NCBI GenBank assembly: GCA_903832165.1 | Contig: CAILAQ010000949.1 | Location: 1 to 14,955 of the forward strand | Origin: an uncultured Bacteroidota bacterium | Lineage (GTDB): Bacteria; Bacteroidota; Bacteroidia; Bacteroidales; UBA12481 | Length of the DNA: 14,955 nucleotides | Reading direction: 5' to 3' | Shown here: piece by piece, positions 7,010-14,832 of the stretch | How positions within the stretch are numbered: position 1 is the stretch's first letter | How the letters are laid out: each line of letters begins with the position of its first letter | The notes under the pieces: model-generated | Seen by the model: only the letters and a program-made list of their open reading frames with translations | Database searches by the model: none | What the model was told of the DNA's origin: nothing | Made by a program: the position numbers and the translations under genes

Positions 7010-7070
7010 CTAAAGTAAAAATAAAACCGGGGAATTGCAGTTATTCTCTTTGGATGCAATACTACAAGCC

Positions 7071-10000
7071 ATGAATCGCTACCGATTAATCGTTTTTCCA
7101 TTCTTCCTGTTAATGCTGTCGTCTGTGGGTGTAAATGCTCAACAATCAGCAATTTATCGCGATAAGGATACCGATCTTAAAGAAGGGTTGGAGTTATTTA
7201 ATAAAGATCAGTTCGGTGCAGCGCAGCAAAAGTTTACCGAATATCTGAGGAGAACCGAGGGTGGGGTGGCCACTTCCTGCGCCGATGCTGCCTTTTACCA
7301 GGCCATGTGCGCCCTCCGGCTTGATCATAACAATGGTGAAGCGCTGGTGGTAAGTTTTCTTGATAAATATCCGGAAAGTTCGAAAGCCAATCTGGCTCGT
7401 TTTGAAATGGGCAGGTGGTTGTTCCTGGAGAAGAAATTCAAAAAAGCATCGGGCTGGCTGCAGCAGGTAAGGGTTGAAAAATTGGGAGCTGAGCATCACA
7501 CGGAGTTTAAGTTTTATTCCGGTTATTGTTTTTTTGTGGATAAGGCATATCAGAAGGCTCAGCCACTATTTGAAGCGGTTATGGGTGTAGCCGGTGAGCT
7601 TGGAGAGTCGGCCACTTATTACTATTACTACACTGTTTATCAGGATAAAAATTATGACAAGGCCCTCAAGGGGTTTCTGGAACTTCTGAGCAGTAAAGAG
7701 TACGGCAATTCATCGCGCTTTTTTGTTGTCCAGATATATTATGCTCAGGAGAAATTTGAGGAAGTTATTGGTCAGGCATCTGAACTTATGAGGAATGCCA
7801 AGCCGGAGCAACAGGTTGAAATGGCCAGGATACTGGGTGATTCTTATTTCCGGCTGAATCTTTTTGCTGAAGCCATTCCTTATCTGGAACAGTACAAGAA
7901 GGGAACAAAAACTTTATCGCGTGATGAACATTATGCCCTGGGCTATGCCTATTATATAAATCATCAGAATCCTCTGGCGGTGCAGGAACTACAGCTGATA
8001 ACCGATGCCAGCGACCTGCTGACGCAATCTTCCAATCATCTTTTGGGTGGTATTCTGGTGAACATGAATGACAAGCTGAAAGCCAGAACAGCATTCCGGA
8101 AAGCTGCATCGCTGACTCTTGATAAAACCCTTCAGGAGGAGGCTTTGCTCAATTATGCAAAATTGAATTTCGATTTATCAATCTCGGGAGAAACCCTGCG
8201 GGCATTTGAGGAATTTCTCGCCACTTTTCCTGATTCAAAATATCAGGATGAGGTCTATGATTATATGGTTAAGGTATTTATGAATACCCGAAACTACAAG
8301 GAAGCTCTGACGGCATTGGATAAAATAAAGACCAAAAGCCAGGAGGTTAAGAGGGCCTACCAGAGGATTGCCTATTACCGGGCCCTGGAGCTGTTCAATA
8401 ATCTCAAATACCGCGAAGCCATTGACTTGTTTGAACGCTCACTTGAATTCGGGAATTTTGATGACCATTTTAAGGCGCTTTGTTATTACTGGGAGGGAGA
8501 GGCCTGGTATAATATCAAAGCTTATGAAAAGGCGATACAGAACTACGACCTGTTTCTTGAGTGTCCGGGTGCCAAAAGAATTCCGGAATACCAACTGGGT
8601 CAGTACGGGATGGGATATTCTTATTTTAAACAGGAGAATTTCACCGAGTCGGCTAACTGGTTCCGAAGGTTCTCCGGCAGTGCGATAAAGCAGGATAAAC
8701 TTCTGGCTGATGCTTATAACCGCATCGGGGATTGTTATTTTATGGGGAGAACTTACTATCAGGCCATTGATTATTATGATAAATCGTTTGCAATGCGCAC
8801 AGAGGATGCCGGCTACTCTCTGTTTCAAAAAGGCTTCTCTCTGGGTTTGGTTGAGAAATCAGCGCAAAAAATTGAGGTTTTAAATACGCTGATCAAGGAT
8901 TACCCCAAATCGCCATACACGGATGATGCTTTCTATGAAATTGGTCGTTCCTATATCGACCTGAATCAGTCGCCGGATGCTATTCAGACATTTAAAGATC
9001 TGATTGCCAAGTATCCCAATAGTTCATATGTCAGAAAATCCTATGTTCAGCTGGGGTTGATTTATTTCAATACAAACAAGAATGAGGATGCGATGGCCAT
9101 GTATAAGAAGGTAGTGGCAACCTGGCCTGATACTCAGGAATCGGTTGATGCCCTCAATGGAATTAAGAATATTTATATCGAGAATAACCAGGTGGATGAT
9201 TATCTTGCATATGTTCAATCTGTTGGAAAAACAACCGATATATCCTTGGCACAGCAGGACAGTCTTATCTACCAGGCAGCTGAGAATATATACCTGCAGG
9301 GCGACTGTGAAAAGGCCATAAAGAATCTGGAGCAGTATTCTGCCCGATTCCCTCAGGGCCGGTTTGTGCTGAATGCCTTGTTTTATGTTGCTGATTGCTC
9401 CTATCGGTCAAACGACCTGAGTAAAGCACTGGGTAACTATTCCCTGATTCTGGCAAGGGGTAAGAATCAATTTTTTGAGGTTTCACTGGCGCGCAGCGGG
9501 GAGATTAATTATCAGCAGTCGAATTTTGACAAAGCACTGATTCTTTATCAGCAATTGCTGGTTATGGCGGAGGTGCCAGCAAATATTCTTGATGCCAGGG
9601 TTGGAGTGATGAGATGTTCTTTCAAGCAAAAGGATTATGCCACTGTGATACAATCTGCCAGGAATGTACTTGCCAGTGACAAGGTTCCGGAAGAGATTGT
9701 GAGGGAAGCCTCGTATCGGATGGGTAAGGCTTGTCTGGAAACCGGCGATGAGGAAAAGGCACTGGAAATCCTTGCTGCGGTGGCAAAGGATGTTAAGAAT
9801 ATCGAAGGAGCTGAATCCAAATTTCTCATCGCTGATATTAAGTTCAGGAAAGGACTGATTGATGAATCCGAAAAGGATATTCTGGAATTTCTGGATCAGA
9901 ATACCACGCATCAGTTCTGGCTTGCCAAAGCATACATATTATGGTCAGAGATATATCTGAAACGCAACGACCTTTTTCAGGCCAAGGCCACACTCCAGAT

Positions 10001-10097
10001 TTTAAAGGAAAATTATGTCAGAGCGGATGATGGTATTATTGCGAGCGTTGATGAGAAGCTTAAATGGATTGACTCCCAGAATCAAGAAAAAAAATAG
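7071..10097 (+). CDS. Large exported tetratricopeptide-repeat (TPR) protein
   Basis: A 1008-residue periplasmic protein. I chose the ATG at 7071 over the in-frame ATG at 7035 because it puts a clean signal peptide at the N-terminus: MNRYR, then a hydrophobic core FFLLMLSSVG, then VNAQQS with likely cleavage after NA. There is no lipobox Cys. The rest is a run of degenerate 34-residue helix-turn-helix units from about residue 30 to the end. They show the spaced Ala, Tyr and Gly pattern of TPR and Sel1-like repeats, for example LEGLELFNKDQFGAAQQKF-type, YQKAQPLFEAV, YREAIDLFERSLEF, YEKAIQNYDLFL, YYQAIDYYDKSF and PDAIQTFKDLIAKYPNSSY. Several units resemble the YbgF/BamD subgroup (FxxxLxxYPxSxY). 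Such a superhelix binds other proteins; no catalytic residue is seen. The barrel gene starts 1 bp after its stop, so the two very likely act together at the outer membrane. Function unknown. Confidence 0.85.
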   Translation: MNRYRLIVFPFFLLMLSSVGVNAQQSAIYRDKDTDLKEGLELFNKDQFGAAQQKFTEYLRRTEGGVATSCADAAFYQAMCALRLDHNNGEALVVSFLDKYPESSKANLARFEMGRWLFLEKKFKKASGWLQQVRVEKLGAEHHTEFKFYSGYCFFVDKAYQKAQPLFEAVMGVAGELGESATYYYYYTVYQDKNYDKALKGFLELLSSKEYGNSSRFFVVQIYYAQEKFEEVIGQASELMRNAKPEQQVEMARILGDSYFRLNLFAEAIPYLEQYKKGTKTLSRDEHYALGYAYYINHQNPLAVQELQLITDASDLLTQSSNHLLGGILVNMNDKLKARTAFRKAASLTLDKTLQEEALLNYAKLNFDLSISGETLRAFEEFLATFPDSKYQDEVYDYMVKVFMNTRNYKEALTALDKIKTKSQEVKRAYQRIAYYRALELFNNLKYREAIDLFERSLEFGNFDDHFKALCYYWEGEAWYNIKAYEKAIQNYDLFLECPGAKRIPEYQLGQYGMGYSYFKQENFTESANWFRRFSGSAIKQDKLLADAYNRIGDCYFMGRTYYQAIDYYDKSFAMRTEDAGYSLFQKGFSLGLVEKSAQKIEVLNTLIKDYPKSPYTDDAFYEIGRSYIDLNQSPDAIQTFKDLIAKYPNSSYVRKSYVQLGLIYFNTNKNEDAMAMYKKVVATWPDTQESVDALNGIKNIYIENNQVDDYLAYVQSVGKTTDISLAQQDSLIYQAAENIYLQGDCEKAIKNLEQYSARFPQGRFVLNALFYVADCSYRSNDLSKALGNYSLILARGKNQFFEVSLARSGEINYQQSNFDKALILYQQLLVMAEVPANILDARVGVMRCSFKQKDYATVIQSARNVLASDKVPEEIVREASYRMGKACLETGDEEKALEILAAVAKDVKNIEGAESKFLIADIKFRKGLIDESEKDILEFLDQNTTHQFWLAKAYILWSEIYLKRNDLFQAKATLQILKENYVRADDGIIASVDEKLKWIDSQNQEKK

Positions 10098-10098
10098 C

Positions 10099-11880
10099 AT
10101 GAAACGATTGAAAATAAAACCGGACAGTTATTTGAGGATTTTTTTCGCCCTCTTTTTAATGATTTCCCTGGCACCTGGTGTTCTGGCCCAGGAAGGGTTG
10201 AATAAAGAGGTCAGCGTTGTCAGGCCATTCAGCCCGACAATCGGCGACGCCTTTAAAACGCGGTTTATTCCTAAACTTGATGATTCTGTTCAGGTATCCA
10301 CGCGTTTCGACTATTCCATTCAGGCGGCCAGGATCAATCCCCTGTTAAGGCTCAGGGACCTGGAAGTTGCTGAATTTAAACCTGCTTCGTTGAGTGAGCT
10401 TAAGCCTTCCATTATCTCTCTCGGATTTGGTAATTACTGGACCCCCATGGGAAAGCTTTCACTGAATACGCTGAGGAATCAAAAGATGAGCATGGGTTTC
10501 GATGCCAGCCATTTATCGTCGCAGGGTTCCGTAAGAATGGCTGATGACCGGAAGATTTATGGGGGGTATGGAGATAATCGCGTGCGGTTATACGGGCAAG
10601 GATTCTTTGGAAAATCAACTCTTACCTCAGACGTTTATTTCACGGAAGACCATCATTACCTTTATGGCTACAGTACAGATTCCTCGATAGTGAAGTCGAC
10701 AGCTGGTTTGGATTCCCTTGTCGCAACAACGCCCGACAACATGCGGGTTACCCAGAAAGATTCTGTCCCTGTTCAGCGATTTATCAATCTGGGAGCAAAA
10801 ATGAGCCTGCGTTCCAATAAAAAGAGCAGCAACGGATGGCAGTACCGGGTTGACGGCGGGTATGATTTCCTTATCGGCCGGGTGGATGGCGGATATGATG
10901 CCACTATGAGAAATGCGGGGAATATTGAACATGAAGGGAAGCTGGACATTGCATTATCGAAAGACCTTAAAAAAATATCCTATGGTGGAGAAGCGGGTGG
11001 GGACTATATCAACCGGAACCTTCCGAATCAGGCCGGTTATGTTGTAGCTCATCTTGATCCATGGATCGGCTTCGACTGGAAATTTGTTAAGTTGATGGCA
11101 GGGCCTAAAGTTGCCATGGACAGTGATACACTCAGAGCAAAGGTGAACCCGAGATTTAAGTTTTATCCGCGGTTGAATGTTGAGGTTAATATCTCAAATA
11201 TCATCGTGCCTTATTTTGGGTTAAGCGGTTTTTATGAGAATAACACGTATCGCTCCATGACACGCGAGAATCCCTATATTGTTGACAATCCCGGCATCAG
11301 GCCGACCGACCACCGTTTTATTGCCTATGGTGGACTGAGAGGGAAAATTGCATCCTCTTTAGCCTTTAACCTGGCAGTTTCGTGGGAGGATGTTCGCGAT
11401 ATGTATTTTTATATTCCGGACCAGACCTCATCTCTGCGAAACAGGTTCATCGCCGTATATGACAACGGGAGCATTCTGAAATCGGGAGGGGAGATTTCGC
11501 TCCGGCAAAGTGAAAACCTGTCTTTCATCCTGAAAGGGAATTATTATCAGTATAAATTGGATTCTCTGGCAGCTCCCTGGCACAAGCCGGGCTGGGACCT
11601 GAATTTTACCACCCGCTATGCTTGGAAAAAGAAGCTGGTGGTTAAGGCTGAAGTTTTTGTGTTTGGAAAATACAGTGTTCCGGATGCCGATCCATTGGTT
11701 GGTAAGGTCAGGGAGCTGAACGGACTGGTGGATATAAACCTGGCGGCTGAATATCGGATCACCCCCTGGATGTCGGCATTTGCGCAGGTAAATAACCTTA
11801 TATCAGACAAGTATTTTATCTGGCAGAATTATCCCATGCAAAGGATCAATTTTATTGCCGGATTGTCCTGGATTTTTTAG
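10099..11880 (+). CDS. Outer-membrane beta-barrel protein partnered with the TPR protein (TonB-receptor-like barrel)
   Basis: A 593-residue exported protein. I chose the ATG at 10099 because the reading frame extended upstream overlaps the TPR gene and has no signal peptide. From 10099 there is MKRLKIKP, a hydrophobic core (residues 13-28) and VLAQEG with likely cleavage after Ala30. Next comes a short periplasmic segment, KEVSVVRPFSPTIGDAF (36-52), ending near FIPKLDD. I recall similar '(E/R)xYxPxxxDAxKI…LP' boxes in uncharacterised Bacteroidota outer-membrane proteins. The remainder is rich in aromatic and Gly-containing amphipathic strands (GGYGDNRVRLYGQGFFG, YFGLSGFYENNTY and others). The last residues, NFIAGLSWIF, end in Phe, the usual barrel-insertion signal. 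No TonB plug domain is evident, so it is a barrel and not a full TonB-dependent receptor. It is translationally adjacent to the TPR gene. Its cargo is unknown. Confidence 0.78.
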   Translation: MKRLKIKPDSYLRIFFALFLMISLAPGVLAQEGLNKEVSVVRPFSPTIGDAFKTRFIPKLDDSVQVSTRFDYSIQAARINPLLRLRDLEVAEFKPASLSELKPSIISLGFGNYWTPMGKLSLNTLRNQKMSMGFDASHLSSQGSVRMADDRKIYGGYGDNRVRLYGQGFFGKSTLTSDVYFTEDHHYLYGYSTDSSIVKSTAGLDSLVATTPDNMRVTQKDSVPVQRFINLGAKMSLRSNKKSSNGWQYRVDGGYDFLIGRVDGGYDATMRNAGNIEHEGKLDIALSKDLKKISYGGEAGGDYINRNLPNQAGYVVAHLDPWIGFDWKFVKLMAGPKVAMDSDTLRAKVNPRFKFYPRLNVEVNISNIIVPYFGLSGFYENNTYRSMTRENPYIVDNPGIRPTDHRFIAYGGLRGKIASSLAFNLAVSWEDVRDMYFYIPDQTSSLRNRFIAVYDNGSILKSGGEISLRQSENLSFILKGNYYQYKLDSLAAPWHKPGWDLNFTTRYAWKKKLVVKAEVFVFGKYSVPDADPLVGKVRELNGLVDINLAAEYRITPWMSAFAQVNNLISDKYFIWQNYPMQRINFIAGLSWIF

Positions 11881-11953
11881 GTAAAATTCGACTATTTTAC
11901 TATCTTTGCCTGATCATTTCAGGGCAATAAATTTTGTATATAAATATCAGACT
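11881..11953. other. gyrB leader and promoter region
   Basis: This 73-bp spacer holds a full -7 box (11901-11908) and, right after it, the short inverted repeat CCTGA-TCATT-TCAGG (11909-11923) that would span the RNA start. The region before the ATG is A/T rich with no Shine-Dalgarno sequence. No terminator is seen after the barrel gene, so read-through into gyrB is possible. Confidence 0.55.
11901..11908 (+). promoter_or_regulatory. -7 promoter element for gyrB
   Basis: TATCTTTG is a full match to TAnnTTTG. The RNA start would be near 11911-11915 with a leader of about 40 nt. This box overlaps a TTG that could be misread as an upstream in-frame start, which supports ATG 11954 as the true start. 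Confidence 0.65.
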
Positions 11954-13912
11954 ATGAGCGAATTACCTATTAAGTCCAATGGTAACGATTATTCGGCGGA
12001 CAGTATTCAGGTTTTAGAGGGGTTGGAAGCGGTTAGGAAGCGTCCCGCAATGTACATCGGAGACATCTCTGAGCGCGGATTACACCATTTGGTCTATGAG
12101 GTTGTTGATAATTCAATTGATGAGGCACTGGCAGGACATTGTAAAAATATCAACCTGTTCATTCACCCCGATAACAGCATAACAGTCATTGATGATGGCC
12201 GGGGAATACCGGTTGATTTTCATGAAAAAGAGAATAAGTCGGCGCTTGAGGTAGTTATGACGGTTTTGCATGCCGGCGGCAAGTTCAATAAAGAGAGTTA
12301 TAAGGTATCCGGCGGGCTCCATGGGGTTGGTGTTTCCTGTGTTAATGCACTTTCTTCCATCCTGACAGCCGAAATTCACCGGGATGGTAAGATTTATCAG
12401 CAGATATATAAAAAAGGCATACCGCAGGGTGATGTTTCGGTCGTTGGTTCTTCGGATAAAACCGGAACAACCATTCATTTTCTCCCTGATGATGAGATTT
12501 TTACTGTATCAGAATATAAGGTTGAAATCTTGTCGGAGCGCATACGTGAACTATCCTATCTGAATAAAAGAATTCGTCTGACGCTGACTGATGAACGCAC
12601 AGTTCAGGAAGATGGCAGCTCTTTTTATGAGGAATTCTATTCCACCGAAGGATTGAAAGAGTTTGTTGCCTATGTTGATGAAGGCCGTGAAAAACTGATT
12701 GATGAGGTGATCTGCATTGAGACTGAGAAGGGGGATATTCCGGTTGAGATTGCCATGCAATACAACACCACCTTTAATGAGCACGTCCATTCTTATGTAA
12801 ACAATATCAATACGATAGAGGGCGGTACGCACCTTCTGGGATTCCGCAGGGGGTTAACCCGGACACTGAAGCGTTACGCTGATGATTCGGGCATGCTGAC
12901 CAAGCTGAAGTTTGACATTGCCGGCGACGATTTTCGTGAAGGCCTTACTGCAATTCTTTCTGTAAAAGTTCAGGAGCCGCAATTCGAGGGGCAAACGAAA
13001 ACCAAACTTGGTAACAGTGAAGTTGCCGCATCGGTTGACCAGGCGATCAGTGAAATGCTGAAGAATTATCTCGAGGAGCATCCGAAGGAAGCCCGCGCTA
13101 TAGTCAACAAGGTAATTCTGGCCGCTACGGCCCGTCACGCTGCCCGTAAGGCCCGCGAATTGGTTCAGAGGAAGAATGTGTTGACCGGGTCGGGATTGCC
13201 CGGAAAACTGGCCGACTGTTCGAATAATGACCCCGAGACCTGTGAGCTTTACCTGGTGGAGGGAGATTCGGCCGGTGGTACTGCCAAGCAGGGCCGGGAC
13301 CGCCAGTTCCAGGCTATTCTGCCGCTCAGGGGAAAAATCCTGAACGTTGAGAAAGCCATGCAGCACCGGATTTACGATAACGAAGAGATCAAGAATATTT
13401 TTACCGCTCTGGGTGTCAGTATTGGAACCGATGAGGATAGTAAAGAGGTTAATCTCGAGAAACTAAGGTACAATAAGGTAATTATCATGACGGATGCTGA
13501 CGTCGACGGCAGTCATATTACCACACTGATACTTACCTTCTTTTTCAGGTATTTGCATTCACTGATTGAGCAGGGTCATGTATATATCGCCACACCGCCG
13601 CTTTTCCTGGTGAAAAGGGGAAAAGTTGAGCGTTATTGCTGGACGGATGCAGAACGTGAGGCACTTACCCTGGAGCTGGGTGGTGGCAAAGAAGGCGGAG
13701 TTCATATCCAGCGCTACAAAGGTTTGGGAGAGATGAATGCCGAGCAGCTTTGGTCAACAACCATGAATCCTGAATTCCGGACATTGCGTCAGGTAACCAT
13801 CGATAATGCCGCTTCGGCCGACCGTACTTTCTCCATGCTGATGGGTGACGAGGTTGCTCCACGCAGGGAATTCATTGAGAAAAATGCGAAGTACGCGAAG
13901 ATTGATGTTTAG
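11954..13912 (+). CDS. gyrB: DNA gyrase subunit B
   Basis: A 652-residue subunit of the type II topoisomerase that introduces negative supercoils, using ATP with GyrA. The ATG at 11954 gives MSELPIKSNGNDYSADSIQVLEGLEAVRKRPAMYIGD, here in its usual order, and removes a 16-residue TTG-started extension that would run through the promoter. GHKL ATPase: Glu49 in YEVVDNSIDEA, DDGRGIP (80-86), GGLHGVGVS (120-128) and GTT (171-173). The transducer loop is QTKTKLGN (347-354). The TOPRIM domain has EGDSAGG with Glu436 and DADVD with Asp514, Asp516 and Asp518. The GRDRQFQAILPLRGKILNVEKA region, part of the drug-resistance-determining region in gyrases, is intact. RYKGLGEMNAEQLW (587-600) is near the end. 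The short length, without the roughly 170-residue insert of E. coli GyrB, is normal for Bacteroidota. ParE is the alternative, but the N-terminal and TOPRIM wording is GyrB-like. Confidence 0.95.
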   Translation: MSELPIKSNGNDYSADSIQVLEGLEAVRKRPAMYIGDISERGLHHLVYEVVDNSIDEALAGHCKNINLFIHPDNSITVIDDGRGIPVDFHEKENKSALEVVMTVLHAGGKFNKESYKVSGGLHGVGVSCVNALSSILTAEIHRDGKIYQQIYKKGIPQGDVSVVGSSDKTGTTIHFLPDDEIFTVSEYKVEILSERIRELSYLNKRIRLTLTDERTVQEDGSSFYEEFYSTEGLKEFVAYVDEGREKLIDEVICIETEKGDIPVEIAMQYNTTFNEHVHSYVNNINTIEGGTHLLGFRRGLTRTLKRYADDSGMLTKLKFDIAGDDFREGLTAILSVKVQEPQFEGQTKTKLGNSEVAASVDQAISEMLKNYLEEHPKEARAIVNKVILAATARHAARKARELVQRKNVLTGSGLPGKLADCSNNDPETCELYLVEGDSAGGTAKQGRDRQFQAILPLRGKILNVEKAMQHRIYDNEEIKNIFTALGVSIGTDEDSKEVNLEKLRYNKVIIMTDADVDGSHITTLILTFFFRYLHSLIEQGHVYIATPPLFLVKRGKVERYCWTDAEREALTLELGGGKEGGVHIQRYKGLGEMNAEQLWSTTMNPEFRTLRQVTIDNAASADRTFSMLMGDEVAPRREFIEKNAKYAKIDV

Positions 13913-13918
13913 GTTTTA

Positions 13919-13950
13919 AAGGTGACAGCTTGAAGAAAAGCTGTCACCTT
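13919..13950. terminator. Perfect 13-bp hairpin, gyrB-proximal half of a bidirectional terminator pair
   Basis: Arms AAGGTGACAGCTT (13919-13931) and AAGCTGTCACCTT (13938-13950) pair perfectly around the 6-base loop GAAGAA. It starts 6 bp after the gyrB stop. On the plus strand it is followed by GTAC and the second hairpin, with no U tract. On the minus strand, where it would end dapF transcription, it is followed by TTTAAAACC, a weak U tract. Confidence 0.8.
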
Positions 13951-13954
13951 GTAC

Positions 13955-13986
13955 CAGCTGCCAACTTTTCTTTAAGTTGGCAGCTG
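13955..13986. terminator. Perfect 13-bp hairpin, dapF-proximal half of a bidirectional terminator pair
   Basis: Arms CAGCTGCCAACTT (13955-13967) and AAGTTGGCAGCTG (13974-13986) pair perfectly around the 6-base loop TTCTTT. On the plus strand TAATTTTAT follows, a T-rich tail suited to ending gyrB RNA. It lies 5 bp beyond the dapF stop. The 4 bp GTAC separate it from the first hairpin. Confidence 0.8.
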
Positions 13987-13991
13987 TAATT

Positions 13992-14807
13992 TTATACCAC
14001 TATGTCTCCTTCGAAGACCTTAACTGCCGGACCTTCCAGCCATACATCTGTAAAGTGACCCGATTCAAGTTGCTTGCAGGATACTTTCAGCGGACCGCCG
14101 AGGGTATTGCAGTCATAGGTTGAAAACCCTCCATTAAAGGTCCATTCGGCTGAAATTGCTGAGGCAACATTACCAGTTCCGCAGGCCAATGTTTCACCTT
14201 CAACGCCACGTTCGTATGTCCTGACGTGTAAAACGTTGTCGTTGATTTTGCAAAAATTAACATTAGTGCCGGCAGGTGCAAATTGCTCGTGGTACCTGAG
14301 CATTCTTCCGGCAGATTCAATATCAATGGATTCCAAATCTTCAACAAATACCACCAGGTGAGGAACTCCTGTGTTCAGGAAACAGGCTTTATCCGTTGCT
14401 GATGGCTGGAATGCAGGGATAGTGACTAATTTGATCTGATCAACATCAACCATGTGGAGCCTGATCCAATCTTCCCGGACAACGATTGCTTCATGTGGGC
14501 CATCTGTGGTAAGGAAAGTTGTTTTCTTTGAGAAAAGGCCCATCTGTGAAGCCATGGCGGTAATGCACCTTCCTCCATTTCCACACATCTCAGCCGGATT
14601 TCCATCTGAATTGAAATAGATCATTTCGAAATCGAACTCTTTTGATGGGCAGACCAGCATAAGTCCATCGGCTCCTATGCCAAAATGGCGGTCGCATAAT
14701 AGCCTGATCTGTTCTGGCTTAAGAGAAACAAAAGGCTTCATCAGATTGTCTATTATGATGAAATCATTGCCGGCTCCCTGCCATTTTTGAAAATGTATCG
14801 TACTCAT
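13992..14807 (-). CDS. dapF: Diaminopimelate epimerase DapF
   Basis: A 271-residue cytosolic, cofactor-independent racemase that turns LL-2,6-diaminopimelate into the meso form, used for peptidoglycan cross-links and for lysine. Its length is typical. The N-terminus has FQKWQGAGNDFIIID (residues 6-20), the family start. The two catalytic cysteines are both present: Cys75 in FNSDGNPAEMCGNGGRC (65-81) and Cys209 in GETLACGTGNVAS (204-216). The ligand-binding segments NTGVPHLVVFV (145-155), PAGTNVNF (178-185) and TYERGVEGET (197-206) are intact. The ATG at 14807 is the natural start. The gene converges with gyrB on a double hairpin. Its upstream region has a near-consensus promoter and repeated TTAACAG motifs. 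No other lysine-pathway gene is visible in the window. Confidence 0.96.
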   Translation of the reverse strand: MSTIHFQKWQGAGNDFIIIDNLMKPFVSLKPEQIRLLCDRHFGIGADGLMLVCPSKEFDFEMIYFNSDGNPAEMCGNGGRCITAMASQMGLFSKKTTFLTTDGPHEAIVVREDWIRLHMVDVDQIKLVTIPAFQPSATDKACFLNTGVPHLVVFVEDLESIDIESAGRMLRYHEQFAPAGTNVNFCKINDNVLHVRTYERGVEGETLACGTGNVASAISAEWTFNGGFSTYDCNTLGGPLKVSCKQLESGHFTDVWLEGPAVKVFEGDIVV

Positions 14808-14808
14808 A

Positions 14809-14825
14809 CTGTTAACGTCTGTTAA
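14809..14825. repeat. Direct repeat CTGTTAA / CTGTTAA (TTAACAG on the dapF strand)
   Basis: Two identical 7-mers (14809-14815 and 14819-14825) lie 10 bp apart centre to centre, one turn of the helix, directly before the dapF ATG. A third TGTTAA core lies 32 bp further at 14852-14857. This spacing suits a protein-binding site. Confidence 0.4.
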
Positions 14826-14832
14826 GGAAAAC

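Larger units (their letters stand above)
6925..7070. other. Divergent intergenic region between ftsE and the TPR gene
   Basis: This 146-bp spacer carries one clear promoter element for the plus strand (7002-7009) and no convincing match for ftsE. It also holds an inverted repeat, AACCGG-8 nt-CCGGTT (6965-6984), the palindrome GGTTAACC (6981-6988), and a third AACCGG at 7025-7030. The GC-rich repeats sit just upstream of the -7 box, where an operator would lie. An in-frame ATG at 7035 exists but is less likely than 7071 as the start. Confidence 0.55.

Noticed and set aside
7035..7070. Upstream in-frame ATG for the TPR protein
   Set aside because: It adds 12 residues in front of a complete signal peptide; ATG 7071 is the better start, though 7035 cannot be excluded from sequence alone.
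9483..9911. 142-codon open frame on the minus strand inside the TPR gene
   Set aside because: It lies wholly opposite a well-supported gene and shows no domain, signal or promoter.
7071..10097. Repeated units as a DNA-level tandem repeat
   Set aside because: The repetition is at the protein level only; the TPR units are too diverged in DNA to form a true repeat array.
10015..10098. Upstream ATG that would extend the barrel protein by 28 residues into the TPR gene
   Set aside because: It would bury the signal peptide inside the protein. ATG 10099 gives a standard signal peptide 1 bp after the TPR stop.
11906..11953. Upstream TTG start that would add 16 residues to GyrB
   Set aside because: The TTG is part of the TATCTTTG promoter box, and the extra residues do not resemble GyrB, whose family start matches from ATG 11954.
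12854..13366. 170-codon open frame on the minus strand inside gyrB
   Set aside because: It is a mirror of strongly conserved gyrB coding sequence, with no recognisable protein features or promoter.
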